Shown: one piece after another, positions 21,268 to 30,123 of the stretch | Position numbering within the stretch: position 1 is the first letter of the stretch | Layout: every line of letters begins with the position of its first letter | NCBI RefSeq assembly: GCF_024345575.1 | Contig: NZ_JAGQBJ010000002.1 | Span: 248,001 to 312,000 of the forward strand | DNA: 64,000 bases | From: Cyanobium sp. Morenito 9A2 | Lineage (GTDB): Bacteria > Cyanobacteriota > Cyanobacteriia > PCC-6307 > Cyanobiaceae | Direction of reading: 5' to 3' | The notes under the pieces: generated by a model | What the model saw: only the letters and a program-made list of their open reading frames with translations | Database searches by the model: none | Told to the model about the DNA's origin: nothing | Position numbers and translations under genes: made by a program

Positions 21268-21786
21268 TCAGCGGCCGCTGGAACTGCTGCGGGCCTCAAG
21301 CAAACCCTGGATCAGCAGGGCTGGCTTGTAGAGCAGGAAGCCGATGAGCGCAGGGAGCAGATCCAACTGGTGAATCCGGGCCGAGGCCACAACGAGCACC
21401 ACCGGCACCAGCAGCTGAACCTTGCCCACCGACTTGGCGCCGTTGCCGAGCTTGTCGACACTGCGTGAGAGAAGACGCAGGTAGAGCAGGCCGGCCAAGG
21501 CACCGACCAGAAGGCTGGCGGCGGTGGAGAGATCGAAAACCAGAGCCGTGATCGGAACCGCCGTGGCGGTCGCAATCAACGTGGCCTGGAGCATGCGCCG
21601 CTTGAGCTGCGCATAGTCGTCCATGCCATTGGACTTCTCCGATCCCGTACCAGTGGTGAGGATGGCCGCCGAAACGGGCTCCTCAACAGATGGGGCGGAG
21701 CTGGGGAGCTCAGCGAGGGCAACCTCCTTGGGGGAGGTCATCGTCACTGAATCAGGCAACTCTGTTGGACCGGATCCTGCTCCCAT
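21268..21786 (-). CDS. atpI: ATP synthase assembly/ion-channel protein AtpI
   Basis: First gene of the main atp operon. The C-terminal 115 residues, starting YAQLKRRMLQATLIATATA, hold four hydrophobic segments and end with PALLIQGLLEA, matching cyanobacterial AtpI (Atp1). I chose the ATG at 21786 because a GGAGG ribosome-binding site sits just upstream, giving 172 residues. An in-frame GTG at 21885 would give 205. Either way there is a polar N-terminal extension of more than 50 residues rich in Ser, Pro and Glu. AtpI is thought to help c-ring assembly or Mg2+ supply; the exact role is unsettled. Confidence 0.85.
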   Translation of the reverse strand: MGAGSGPTELPDSVTMTSPKEVALAELPSSAPSVEEPVSAAILTTGTGSEKSNGMDDYAQLKRRMLQATLIATATAVPITALVFDLSTAASLLVGALAGLLYLRLLSRSVDKLGNGAKSVGKVQLLVPVVLVVASARIHQLDLLPALIGFLLYKPALLIQGLLEARSSSSGR

Positions 21787-21881
21787 GGCGTCCTCCGGCC
21801 CCGATGTGGGGAGGGGATCCACGGGGTGATGAAGACCGGCCAACAAGGGCGCTGAAACTCTTTTATGGCGCGCGGAATCTA

Positions 21882-23093
21882 TCACGCACCCCTCTCCCCT
21901 CCTGGGCGGAGCAGCAGCAGCCGCTGGCTCACCAACTGACGCGCCACCGCGCAGAGATGCTCCGGAGCCCAGCCCAAGCCAAGGGTCTCCAGAGCCGCAT
22001 CCGGGCTGCTCGCTTCGATCGCTTGAAGCAGGGTGAAGCCATCAGGCTCCAGGTCGAGGGGCTCCAGATCGGGACCCATGAGGCTGGTGCCAGGCCAACC
22101 CCACAGACAGGGGTTGCGTTGGCCCCGGGCGGTAAGCAAGGCCCGATCGTCGCTCCAGTCAGCCAGCGTCAGCTCCCCCTGGCTGAGAAAAAACTCGAAA
22201 TGGCTGATGTCGGGGTCAAGGGCCTCCACCAGTTGCCACTGGTCCCGCGCCGGCAGAGCCTGGGCCCGCTCCAGGAGCTCCCCCTGAAGCAGACGAGCTG
22301 GACGCCAAACCTCGGGATTGGAGAAACCCGCAAAGCGCAGGTCGGCGGAGGCCACGAAGTCAAACAGCCGATCGAGGTTGTAGCTGCTCTCCTGGGGATG
22401 CAGGTACATGTCAGCGAAGTTGGCATCCGCGGCGGTGTCCAGGGCCCAGCGCTGTTCGTGGTGGCGGCGCAATCGGTTGGCCTCCGGCAACGTCGCCAGA
22501 AGCTCGCGGCCCAGGCGAAGCCCATCGGCATCGGCCCCCGCACCCACGAGGGCCAGCGCCCGCTGGGTGCGGTGGACCTCCCAACGCCCCCCGTCGGCGT
22601 AAAGGAAGAGATGAAGCAGCCCCCCCGGACGGAGCAGGGCGGCCAAGGCCTTCAGCCCCGACCGGGGTTCCTTGAGGTGGTGAAGCACCCCCACCGAATT
22701 GATGTAATCGAAGGGCCCTTCGTCCTCGAGATCCAGCAGGCTGCGCTGCTCAATCCGCACCGAAGCCCGCCCGTGGCCCCCGGAGCGGCGCAGGCGTTCG
22801 CGGGCCACCTCCAGGGTTCCAGGGCTGATGTCCACCGCCAGGATCTCAGCGTCCGGATTGAGCAGGGCCAGGTAATCGGTGCTGACGCCGGTGCCGCAGC
22901 CCGCATCCAGGATCCGCAGCGGTTGGGGCAACTCAGGCAGGGCGCCAGTGCAGACCGCGTAGGCGCAGGGCACGCACCAACGCCAGTTGTAACCAGGGGG
23001 TGGACCGTCCTGGAGGGGGTCACCGGGGTAAGGGAAGCGGTCGTAGAAGGCGCTCACCACGGGGGTGGCGGCATCGGTGGATCCCTCGGGCAT
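21882..23093 (-). CDS. SAM-dependent methyltransferase
   Basis: A 403-residue class I methyltransferase. The SAM-binding motif I is LRILDAGCGTGVSTDYLALL at about residues 59-78, followed by the acidic AEILAVDISPGTLE and GPFDYINSVGVLHHLKEP. The N-terminus (VVSAFYDRFPYPGDPL) and a 200-residue C-terminal extension with NFADMYLHPQESSYNLDRLF resemble a cyanobacterial group of unknown substrate. Its stop lies about 95 bases upstream of the atpI start on the same strand, so some read-through into the atp operon is possible. The 163 bases to the divergent apcE start must hold both promoters. Confidence 0.85.
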   Translation of the reverse strand: MPEGSTDAATPVVSAFYDRFPYPGDPLQDGPPPGYNWRWCVPCAYAVCTGALPELPQPLRILDAGCGTGVSTDYLALLNPDAEILAVDISPGTLEVARERLRRSGGHGRASVRIEQRSLLDLEDEGPFDYINSVGVLHHLKEPRSGLKALAALLRPGGLLHLFLYADGGRWEVHRTQRALALVGAGADADGLRLGRELLATLPEANRLRRHHEQRWALDTAADANFADMYLHPQESSYNLDRLFDFVASADLRFAGFSNPEVWRPARLLQGELLERAQALPARDQWQLVEALDPDISHFEFFLSQGELTLADWSDDRALLTARGQRNPCLWGWPGTSLMGPDLEPLDLEPDGFTLLQAIEASSPDAALETLGLGWAPEHLCAVARQLVSQRLLLLRPGGERGA

Positions 23094-23256
23094 GGATGGG
23101 GGGACGGCGGAGCGCTGGGCGCTGACCAGGCGAGCTTTTCACGGGGCGGAGCGCCGAGGGAACCCCGCCGCCATCGGGCTGCAAACATTTGTTCATGGCC
23201 CCCCGATTGGCCCAAGGGCCAGCCGTAACGTGCCTTGGCCAGGCTCGCTCTCGTTC

Positions 23257-26200
23257 ATGACCGTGACCGCCAGCAGCGGCAGCCCCAGGGTTTCACCCCA
23301 GCTGTTTGACACCCTGCCGCTCTCCAGCGTCCGTCAGGCGGAGCAACAGGACCGCTTCCCCGAGCTCGGCGAGCTCGACAACCTCAACACCTTTTTTCAG
23401 AGCGGCCTGGTCCGTGTGGAGGTGGCCAGACGTTTATCGGCCAACGCCGACGGCATTGTTGGCCGCGCAGCCAACCGCATCTTCTCGGGCGGTACCCCGC
23501 TCTCTTACCTCGACGCCCCGCTGACGCCGAAGACCTCCGTCAGCGCTGAATCCATCCCGTTGGCGGCCGATCAGGTCGCCTTTGCCGCCTCGGTCGCCAC
23601 CTTCGCCCAAGGCAGTGCCACCCAGGGGCTCCTGGGCAGGGTTCTCGGAGGAATTCAGTCCGAAGCCGATGTGCGCGTCGTCCTGCCCACCGGATTCAGC
23701 CCCATCAGTGTGGCCCGTTACGGCACCACGCGCATGCGCAAATCCGTGCGCGATCTGGCCTGGTTCCTGCGTTACGTGGGCTACTCCATCGTGGCCGGCG
23801 ACCCCAGCATCCTTGTCGTGAACACCCGCGGCCTTCGTGACGTGCTCGAGAAGGGTTGCTCCCTGGCGGCCACGAACGTGGCCCTGCAGGAAATGCGCGC
23901 CGCCGCCGCCGGCCTCTTCCCCGGTGAGCAGGAAGCGCGCAGCTTGGTGATCGAGGCCTTCAACGTCTTGATCACCGAACTCGACGTTCCGACCCCCTCC
24001 CCGCGCCAACGCCTCGGCAGCCCGGAAAATCAGGGTCTGCAGTTGCCTGCCATCTACGCCTTGGCGGCCCAGGGCAAGGCACCTCGCTACATCATCAAAC
24101 CCGGCCAGACCGGTGCCCAAAAGGCGGAAGTCATCCGCGCCGCCTACCGCCAGGTCTTTGAGCGCGACATTGTCAAGGGCTACAGCCAGGTGGTGAGTCC
24201 TGTGGAGGCCACCCAGGTGCGCCAGGGACAGATCTCGGTTCGCGAGTTCATCCGCTCCCTCGGCCACAGCAAGGAATACCGCCAGCAGTTTTACGGCCGC
24301 TTCTCCAACAGCCGTGCCGTGGAACTGGCCTTCCGCCACTTCCTCGGCCGCGGAATCAGCTCCCGCGAAGAGTTCACCCGTTACTTCGACATCGTCAGCG
24401 CCCAGGGGCTCAAGGGTCTGGTTGATTCGCTCATCAACACCCTGGAGTACGCCCAGGTCTTTGGCGAGGAAACCGTTCCCTTCCTGCGCGACCTCGGCGA
24501 AGAAGCCCAGGAGAGTGCCGGCTGGGGATCCCACCGCAAGCTGTTCAATTTCAGTGCGCCGTTTGAGGGGGCACCGCAGTACGTCACGCTCTACGCCTCC
24601 TACCGCCGGCCCTTCGCTGACCAGCACGCCTACGGTGGAGGCAACGACCCGCTTGCCCTCAATTACGGGGCGATTTTCCCGTCGGGCACCGCGTCGGTGG
24701 CCACCCGGCCGGCCCCGATCGGTTACGACAACCGCCGAATTCTGATCGGCAACGGCATTGCCCAGCCGGGTCAGATGGACAGTCCGCAGTTCCGCAAGTC
24801 CAAGCCACGGCGGGTGGGGCCCAAGCTGGTCCGCCTGCAACAGATAGCCACAGGGGGCTCATCGGTTCCCCGTCGCGGCGGCCAACCCAGTGTGCGCGGC
24901 ACCGAATCAAGCACAGGCTCTGTAATCAATGCCGTTTATGTGCAGGTGCTGGGCACCGCCGGCTACGCCGGCGAACGCGTCAAGGTGGAGGAGATCAAGC
25001 TTGAGAACGGCGACATCAGCCTGAGGGAGTTCATTCGCCAGGTGGCCCGCTCCACCGCTTTCCGACGCCGCTACTGGAACGGCCTGTACATCACCAAGGC
25101 AATCGAGATCATCCACCGCCGGCTGCTGGGTCGCCCAACTTTCGGTCGCTGGGAAATCGACGCCTACTTCGACACCGCCGCTCGCAAGGGCTTCTATGGC
25201 GTGGTCGATGCGATCATCGACAGCCTGGAGTACAGCGAAAGCTTCGGCGAGGACACCGTTCCCTACGAGCGCTTCATCACCCCCTCCGACCTCAGTGCCC
25301 GCCGGGTCCCCGCCCTCAAGCGGCCCTTCAACGCACTGGCCTATGCCGACATTCAGCCGGTCAAGCGGCCCGATGTGAGCACCCAGCAGGGGATCGTGAG
25401 CAACGCGGAGATCACACCGCGCAACCTCCCCGACCGCAAACGCGTCGTGCTGCGTGGTTGGAGCGCCAAGATCAGCGGCAACGAAACAGGCGTTACTCCA
25501 GATCTTCCAGTCGGTCCCCAGAGCGTCCGCCAAGACCCGCCCCCCACCCGCCGCTGGAGCGCCGCCCGCTGGCAAGCCAACCAGGCAGCAACCCCGGTCT
25601 GGACGTCATCGCCCGGTGGATTCAACGCCCCCCACAGCCCAGCCCCATTGGCTTCGCCCTTCCTGAGTGGCGCCAACTGGAAGGCTTTGGTGGGCAGTAG
25701 CCGTGGCTTCGTCACCGCTGAACAACCCGTCTCGGCCATGGCCAAGGCCCTGCGCCCCGGCAAGCCCCAGGGGCTGAGCCGACGTCGCAGCCTTCCCCAG
25801 CCGGTGCGACTGGCCCGCTTCGCCGGTGAAACAGAACTGCAGAATGTGGTCCGCAATGTTTACCGCCAGCTTCTCAACCGAGAGGTGCTCAGCTCCGAGC
25901 GCCTGAGCGATTCCGAATCCCAGCTCCGCGATGGCCACATTTCGGTCTCGGAATTCGTAGCACTCGTGGCCTCCAGCGAACTCTTCCAGCAGAGGATCAA
26001 GCGGCTGGCTCCCCTGCGGGCCGCCTCGGCCGCCTACCTCGCCCTGCTGGGGCGGGCCGCCGAGGCCAACGAAGTGAGCAGTTTCCTCGCGACCCGAGCC
26101 ATTCAGGGTCAACAGCAGGCGCTTGATGCTCTGCTCAACAGTGACGAGTACGCCAGCAGCTTCGGTCGAGATACCGTGCCCTACCTACGGGGTCTTGACA

Positions 26201-26295
26201 CCCTGGACGGCCAACCTCTGAGCACTGTGAACCGCACCGCCAGCTTCTATGGCGGCAACGCGGCCCTCAATCCTCCGATCAAGGGCGCCATCTAG
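23257..26295 (+). CDS. apcE: Phycobilisome core-membrane linker ApcE (LCM)
   Basis: A 1012-residue linker that builds the allophycocyanin core, anchors it to the thylakoid and carries the terminal energy emitter. The N-terminal 240 residues form a phycobiliprotein-like domain, with the probable chromophore Cys near residue 201 in LEKGCSLAATNVALQEM. Three linker (REP) repeats follow, near residues 275-400, 550-690 and 855-990. Each is marked by variants of AAYRQVFERDI...SVREFIRSLG...GLVDSLINTLEYAQVFGEETVP. Three repeats predict a tricylindrical core. The ATG at 23257 precedes a short polar leader. A terminator follows, so apcA probably has its own promoter. Confidence 0.97.
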   Translation: MTVTASSGSPRVSPQLFDTLPLSSVRQAEQQDRFPELGELDNLNTFFQSGLVRVEVARRLSANADGIVGRAANRIFSGGTPLSYLDAPLTPKTSVSAESIPLAADQVAFAASVATFAQGSATQGLLGRVLGGIQSEADVRVVLPTGFSPISVARYGTTRMRKSVRDLAWFLRYVGYSIVAGDPSILVVNTRGLRDVLEKGCSLAATNVALQEMRAAAAGLFPGEQEARSLVIEAFNVLITELDVPTPSPRQRLGSPENQGLQLPAIYALAAQGKAPRYIIKPGQTGAQKAEVIRAAYRQVFERDIVKGYSQVVSPVEATQVRQGQISVREFIRSLGHSKEYRQQFYGRFSNSRAVELAFRHFLGRGISSREEFTRYFDIVSAQGLKGLVDSLINTLEYAQVFGEETVPFLRDLGEEAQESAGWGSHRKLFNFSAPFEGAPQYVTLYASYRRPFADQHAYGGGNDPLALNYGAIFPSGTASVATRPAPIGYDNRRILIGNGIAQPGQMDSPQFRKSKPRRVGPKLVRLQQIATGGSSVPRRGGQPSVRGTESSTGSVINAVYVQVLGTAGYAGERVKVEEIKLENGDISLREFIRQVARSTAFRRRYWNGLYITKAIEIIHRRLLGRPTFGRWEIDAYFDTAARKGFYGVVDAIIDSLEYSESFGEDTVPYERFITPSDLSARRVPALKRPFNALAYADIQPVKRPDVSTQQGIVSNAEITPRNLPDRKRVVLRGWSAKISGNETGVTPDLPVGPQSVRQDPPPTRRWSAARWQANQAATPVWTSSPGGFNAPHSPAPLASPFLSGANWKALVGSSRGFVTAEQPVSAMAKALRPGKPQGLSRRRSLPQPVRLARFAGETELQNVVRNVYRQLLNREVLSSERLSDSESQLRDGHISVSEFVALVASSELFQQRIKRLAPLRAASAAYLALLGRAAEANEVSSFLATRAIQGQQQALDALLNSDEYASSFGRDTVPYLRGLDTLDGQPLSTVNRTASFYGGNAALNPPIKGAI

Positions 26296-26783
26296 GCCCC
26301 AGGCCCTGGCCCACATCCACAACCAATGCATGAAAGCTCCGCCCCCCCAGGCTGGGGCTTTTTAATGGGACACCGATTTTAGGCAAAATTTTGCCCCCCC
26401 CTGCAGCGTTCGCCGCCAACGTGAGCGTCCAAATGATTAACATTTGCAGCACGGACGACATGTCAATAACTCCCGCGAAAGCCATTGCGCGCAAAGGGAT
26501 CTCAAAAACCAACCCGCCGTGAAGAACTGTTACCGGAGACAGGGCCAGATGGACGGTCTGCCGCAGAATGATTCGGCGATCAGTTGAACTGATTTGCAGC
26601 TTGGCCGATCCAACGCCCTATGGCACCACCTTCTACAGGTGTCGCCACTGAGCGATGTAGAAGCTGCTCCTTTCACCTCAGGCCTCCTTTTGGAAGCCCC
26701 AGTCAAAGAGCAACAGGCATCCACCCTTACCCACCGGATATCGGTCACCTTCACGGCGACCGCTTGTTTCGAGGCAGAACTGC
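26296..26783. other. apcE-apcA intergenic region
   Basis: A 488-base spacer without a gene. It begins with the apcE terminator and must contain the promoter and leader of the highly expressed apcABC genes. A dyad CAAATG-ATTAA-CATTTG lies at 26430-26446. I cannot name a regulator or a convincing -10/-35 pair. Confidence 0.6.
26333..26363 (+). terminator. Terminator after apcE
   Basis: An 8-bp stem AAAGCTCC/GGGGCTTT (one G-U pair) around a C-rich loop, ending in a T5 run, 37 bases after the apcE stop. The A-rich foot of the stem makes it partly bidirectional. Confidence 0.75.
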
Positions 26784-27269
26784 ATGAGCATCGTCTCCAA
26801 CTCGATCATCAACGCGGACGCCGAAGCCCGCTACCTCAGCCCTGGTGAACTCGACCAGATCAAGTCATTCGTTTCCGGCGGTCAACGTCGGCTTCGTGTG
26901 GCTCGGGTCTTGAGCGAGAGCCGGGAACGTCTCGTGAAGCAGGCCGGCGGCGCCCTTTTTCAGAAGCGTCCTGATTTGATCTCTCCGGGAGGCAATGCCT
27001 ACGGCGAAGAGATGACGGCCTCCTGTCTCCGTGACATCGACTACTACCTGCGCCTGGTGACCTACGGGGTCGTGGCCGGTGATGTCACGCCCATTGAGGA
27101 AATCGGCATCATTGGGGCTCGTGAGATGTACCGCGCTCTCGGCACCCCTGTGGAAGCTGTGGCGGAAGCCGTACGCGAACTCAAGTCCGCCTCCAGCACG
27201 CTGCTCACCGGAGCTGACGCCGAAGAGGCTGGCTTCTACTTCGATTACGTCATCGGCGCCCTTTCCTGA
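26784..27269 (+). CDS. apcA: Allophycocyanin alpha subunit
   Basis: A 161-residue core phycobiliprotein. Phycocyanobilin is held by Cys81 in [18 protein letters not shown]. The globin-like helical fold is preceded by the N-terminal [20 protein letters not shown]. It forms trimers with ApcB in the phycobilisome core. It is the first of apcA-apcB-apcC, with a long leader upstream. Confidence 0.99.
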   Translation: MSIVSNSIINADAEARYLSPGELDQIKSFVSGGQRRLRVARVLSESRERLVKQAGGALFQKRPDLISPGGNAYGEEMTASCLRDIDYYLRLVTYGVVAGDVTPIEEIGIIGAREMYRALGTPVEAVAEAVRELKSASSTLLTGADAEEAGFYFDYVIGALS

Positions 27270-27308
27270 GGCTGCCCACCCCTTCTCCACCGCCTCTTCC
27301 TCGGACCT

Positions 27309-27797
27309 ATGCAAGACGCGATCACCAACGTCATCAATCTTTCTGACGTTCAGGGTCTGTATCTCGACGATTCGTCCATCGGTCGTCTTGAGCAGTACTT
27401 CGCCAGCGGAGAACTGCGCGTTCGCGCTGCCGCCACTGTTTCGGCTAATGCGGCGGCCATCATCAAAGATGCCGTCGCCAAAACGCTGCTGTACACGGAC
27501 ATCACCCGTCCGGGTGGCAACATGTACACCACCCGTCGCTATGCAGCCTGCATTCGCGACCTCGACTACTACTTGCGCTATGCCACCTACGCGATGCTCG
27601 CAGGTGATTCGTCGATCCTGGACGAGCGTGTCCTGAATGGCCTCAAGGAGACCTACAACTCCTTGGGCGTACCCATTGGTGCCACGGTTCAATCCATCCA
27701 GGCCATCAAGGAATCGGCCGCCGCCTTGGTGGGCCCTGAAGCCGGCCGGGAGTTGGGTGTCTACCTCGACTACATCAGCTCCGGCCTGGGCAACTGA
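27309..27797 (+). CDS. apcB: Allophycocyanin beta subunit
   Basis: A 162-residue partner of ApcA. Cys81 in [18 protein letters not shown] binds phycocyanobilin, and Asn71 in [11 protein letters not shown] is the residue expected to be gamma-N-methylated. It follows apcA after 39 bases. Length and motifs are normal. Confidence 0.99.
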   Translation: MQDAITNVINLSDVQGLYLDDSSIGRLEQYFASGELRVRAAATVSANAAAIIKDAVAKTLLYTDITRPGGNMYTTRRYAACIRDLDYYLRYATYAMLAGDSSILDERVLNGLKETYNSLGVPIGATVQSIQAIKESAAALVGPEAGRELGVYLDYISSGLGN

Positions 27798-27833
27798 TTC
27801 CACAACGGTCTACCCCCGCGAGGATCACAACCC

Positions 27834-28034
27834 ATGCGCCTGTTCAAGATCACAGCATGCATTCCGTGCCCTGAAAAGGCAAGGACCCAACGCGAGTTGC
27901 AAAACACCTACTTCACAAAGTGGGTACCATTTCAAAGTTGGTTCGCTGAACAACAGCGCATCATGAAGCAGGGCGGAAAGATTCTGAAAGTCGAGCTTGT
28001 TACAGGCCGGCGTCAGATCAACGTTGGTAACTGA
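27834..28034 (+). CDS. apcC: Allophycocyanin small core linker (LC)
   Basis: A 66-residue linker of about 7.8 kDa that binds the end of an allophycocyanin trimer and adjusts its absorption. The sequence MRLFKITACIPCPEKARTQ, then TYFTKWVPFQSW and MKQGGKILKVEL is typical. It is 36 bases after apcB and closes the operon, followed by a strong terminator. Confidence 0.98.
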   Translation: MRLFKITACIPCPEKARTQRELQNTYFTKWVPFQSWFAEQQRIMKQGGKILKVELVTGRRQINVGN

Positions 28035-28068
28035 ATCGTTTCGCTCGCCTCACCTCCCAATCATTCAA

Positions 28069-28094
28069 GCTCGGCACTGGCCGGGCTTTTTTTT
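28069..28094 (+). terminator. Terminator of the apcABC operon
   Basis: A 7-bp stem GCTCGGC/GCCGGGC (one G-U pair) with a 4-base loop and an uninterrupted T8 run, 35 bases after the apcC stop. Confidence 0.93.
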
Positions 28095-28152
28095 GTCCGT
28101 ACACTCAGCCTGTACGGCCTACGGCTGGCTGAGATGATGCTCCCCTAAGCCC

Positions 28153-29370
28153 ATGGCCTTGCCCGGCATCGCGACTCGCCCTCCCAACACTGATCCGAGT
28201 TCAGCCCCTTCCAAGGCTGGTCTTCTGCCCCTTCCCTTTGCCCTCTGGCCGGCCGAAGCACGCCTGTTGCTGGTCCTGGTCGCGATTTGGAGCCTGCTGG
28301 GGATCCTGATCCTCACCTCCGCCAGCTGGTGGGTGGCCGAACGAGAAATGGGAGACGCCACCTACTACCTCAAGCGTCAGCTGCTCTGGATGGCAGCAAG
28401 CTGGGGGCTGCTGCTGCTGGCCCTTAGGGTCAACCTGCGCCGCTGGACCAGGCTGGCAGGGCCAGCGCTGCTTCTGGGCTGCCTGATGGTGGCTGCCACC
28501 CTCGTGGCCGGCAGCACCGTGAATGGGGCCAGCCGCTGGCTGGTGATTGGCCCCATCCAGATCCAACCGTCTGAACTGGTCAAGCCTTTCGTTGTGCTTC
28601 AAGGTGCTGCGCTTTTCGCCCACTGGAAACGCATCGCCCTCGATCAGAAACTGCTCTGGCTGGCGGTGTTCGGGGGACTGATCCTGCTGATCCTCAAGCA
28701 ACCCAACCTGAGCACGGCGGCGCTCACCGGTTTGCTGCTCTGGCTTATCGCCTTGGCTTCCGGTCTCAACCTGGGCGCCTTGCTGGCCACCGCTGTCGTT
28801 GGGGGGCTGGTGGGGGTGTCCAGCATCATGATCAACACCTACCAAAGGGTCCGCGTCACTTCGTTCCTCAACCCCTGGGAGGATGCCCAGGGCGATGGGT
28901 ATCAGCTGGTGCAAAGTCTTCTGGCCATCGGCTCAGGAGGACCCTTTGGGGAGGGCTTCGGACTCTCCACCCAGAAACTTCAATACCTGCCGATCCAGTC
29001 AACGGATTTCATCTTTGCGGTGTATGCCGAGGAATTCGGCTACGTCGGCTCTGTGATGCTGCTCCTTTTTCTGTTGCTGTTCGGTTTCGTGGGGCTGCGG
29101 GTGGCCCTGAGCTGCCGCAGCAATCAACAGCGGCTGATCGCGATCGGCTGCACCGCCCTACTGGTGGGCCAATCGATCTTGAACATCGCCGTGGCCAGCG
29201 GGGCCATGCCCACCACTGGCTTGCCCTTGCCGCTGATCAGCTACGGAGGCAATTCGCTGCTCGCCAGTCTGCTCACCGCCGGCCTGCTGATCCGCTGCTC
29301 CCTGGAATCCGCGGGGCATGATTCGGGCCGTCCTCGCAGGCGGCACCCGCGGGTCGCCCCGATAGGGTGA
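28153..29370 (+). CDS. ftsW: Cell-division lipid II polymerase FtsW (SEDS family)
   Basis: A 405-residue SEDS glycosyltransferase with about ten membrane segments. Family motifs are GASRWLVIGPIQIQPSELVK, QYLPIQSTDFIFAVYAEEFG with the catalytic Asp, and GAMPTTGLPLPLISYGGNSL. I prefer FtsW over RodA because of the polar N-terminal extension of about 35 residues and the C-terminal basic tail; the evidence for that choice is moderate. It polymerises septal glycan with a partner transpeptidase. It begins 58 bases after the apcC terminator. Confidence 0.92.
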   Translation: MALPGIATRPPNTDPSSAPSKAGLLPLPFALWPAEARLLLVLVAIWSLLGILILTSASWWVAEREMGDATYYLKRQLLWMAASWGLLLLALRVNLRRWTRLAGPALLLGCLMVAATLVAGSTVNGASRWLVIGPIQIQPSELVKPFVVLQGAALFAHWKRIALDQKLLWLAVFGGLILLILKQPNLSTAALTGLLLWLIALASGLNLGALLATAVVGGLVGVSSIMINTYQRVRVTSFLNPWEDAQGDGYQLVQSLLAIGSGGPFGEGFGLSTQKLQYLPIQSTDFIFAVYAEEFGYVGSVMLLLFLLLFGFVGLRVALSCRSNQQRLIAIGCTALLVGQSILNIAVASGAMPTTGLPLPLISYGGNSLLASLLTAGLLIRCSLESAGHDSGRPRRRHPRVAPIG

Positions 29371-29388
29371 GGGCTGTGCCAGTCCCCC

Positions 29389-30123
29389 ATGACCAGCTTC
29401 GGGCTGACCCTCGTTGAACAGTTAGCCGAACTGGCCCGCTGGACTGAAGAGCTGCTGCGATCCTCCCTGGCGACCCCAGGCCCGCTCACCCTTGCGATCG
29501 TCCTGGCGGGCGGACTGCTCACCAGCCTGGGGCCTTGCTCCCTGGGGCTGCTGCCCGTGACCCTGGCCTATCTGGCCGGCTTCAGCGACCGGCAGCGGAG
29601 GCCCTGGGTGCGCAGCCTCAGTTTTGCACTCGGCATCGTCGCGTCGCTGGTGCTGCTTGGGCTCGCCAGCGGCCTCTTGGGTCTGTTCTACGGGCGCGTT
29701 CCGGGTCTGATTTCAGGGCTGGTGGCGGCCCTGGCCCTGGTGATGGGCCTCAACCTGCTGGGCCTGCTGAAGTTCCGCCTGCCCACCGGCCCCGACCCGG
29801 ATCGCTGGCGCCAACGGGTGCCGGCCCCCCTGGCGCCCCTGGCGGCGGGCCTGGCCTTCGGGCTGGCGGCCTCCCCCTGCACCACGCCGGTGCTGGCGGT
29901 GCTGCTGGCCTGGATGGCCCAGAACGGCAAGCCGGTGGTGGGCATGGTGCTGCTGGCCTGTTTCGGCCTGGGCCAGGTGCTGCCCCTGCTGCTGGTGGGA
30001 ACCCTGGCGGCCAGCCTGCCCCGCCTGCTGGCCCTGCGCTCCGTCGGACGCTGGGTTCCGGCGATCAGTGGCGTCGTGCTGGTGCTCACCGGCGGCCTCA
30101 CATTGCTGGCTCAGCTGCCATGA
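29389..30123 (+). CDS. ccdA: Cytochrome c biogenesis protein CcdA
   Basis: A 244-residue thiol:disulfide transporter with six membrane segments. The two redox cysteines expected in helices 1 and 4 are in [20 protein letters not shown] and [16 protein letters not shown]. It carries reducing power across the thylakoid membrane to keep apocytochrome c haem-binding cysteines reduced. Its stop overlaps the ccs1 start (ATGA), and both proteins belong to system II haem attachment. Confidence 0.93.
   Translation: MTSFGLTLVEQLAELARWTEELLRSSLATPGPLTLAIVLAGGLLTSLGPCSLGLLPVTLAYLAGFSDRQRRPWVRSLSFALGIVASLVLLGLASGLLGLFYGRVPGLISGLVAALALVMGLNLLGLLKFRLPTGPDPDRWRQRVPAPLAPLAAGLAFGLAASPCTTPVLAVLLAWMAQNGKPVVGMVLLACFGLGQVLPLLLVGTLAASLPRLLALRSVGRWVPAISGVVLVLTGGLTLLAQLP

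Noticed and set aside
29535-30119. Upstream extension of the ccs1 frame through ccdA
   Set aside because: The extension is out of frame with ccdA, Gly/Pro/Ala-rich and unconserved; the ATG at 30120 overlapping the ccdA stop begins the known Ccs1 N-terminus.
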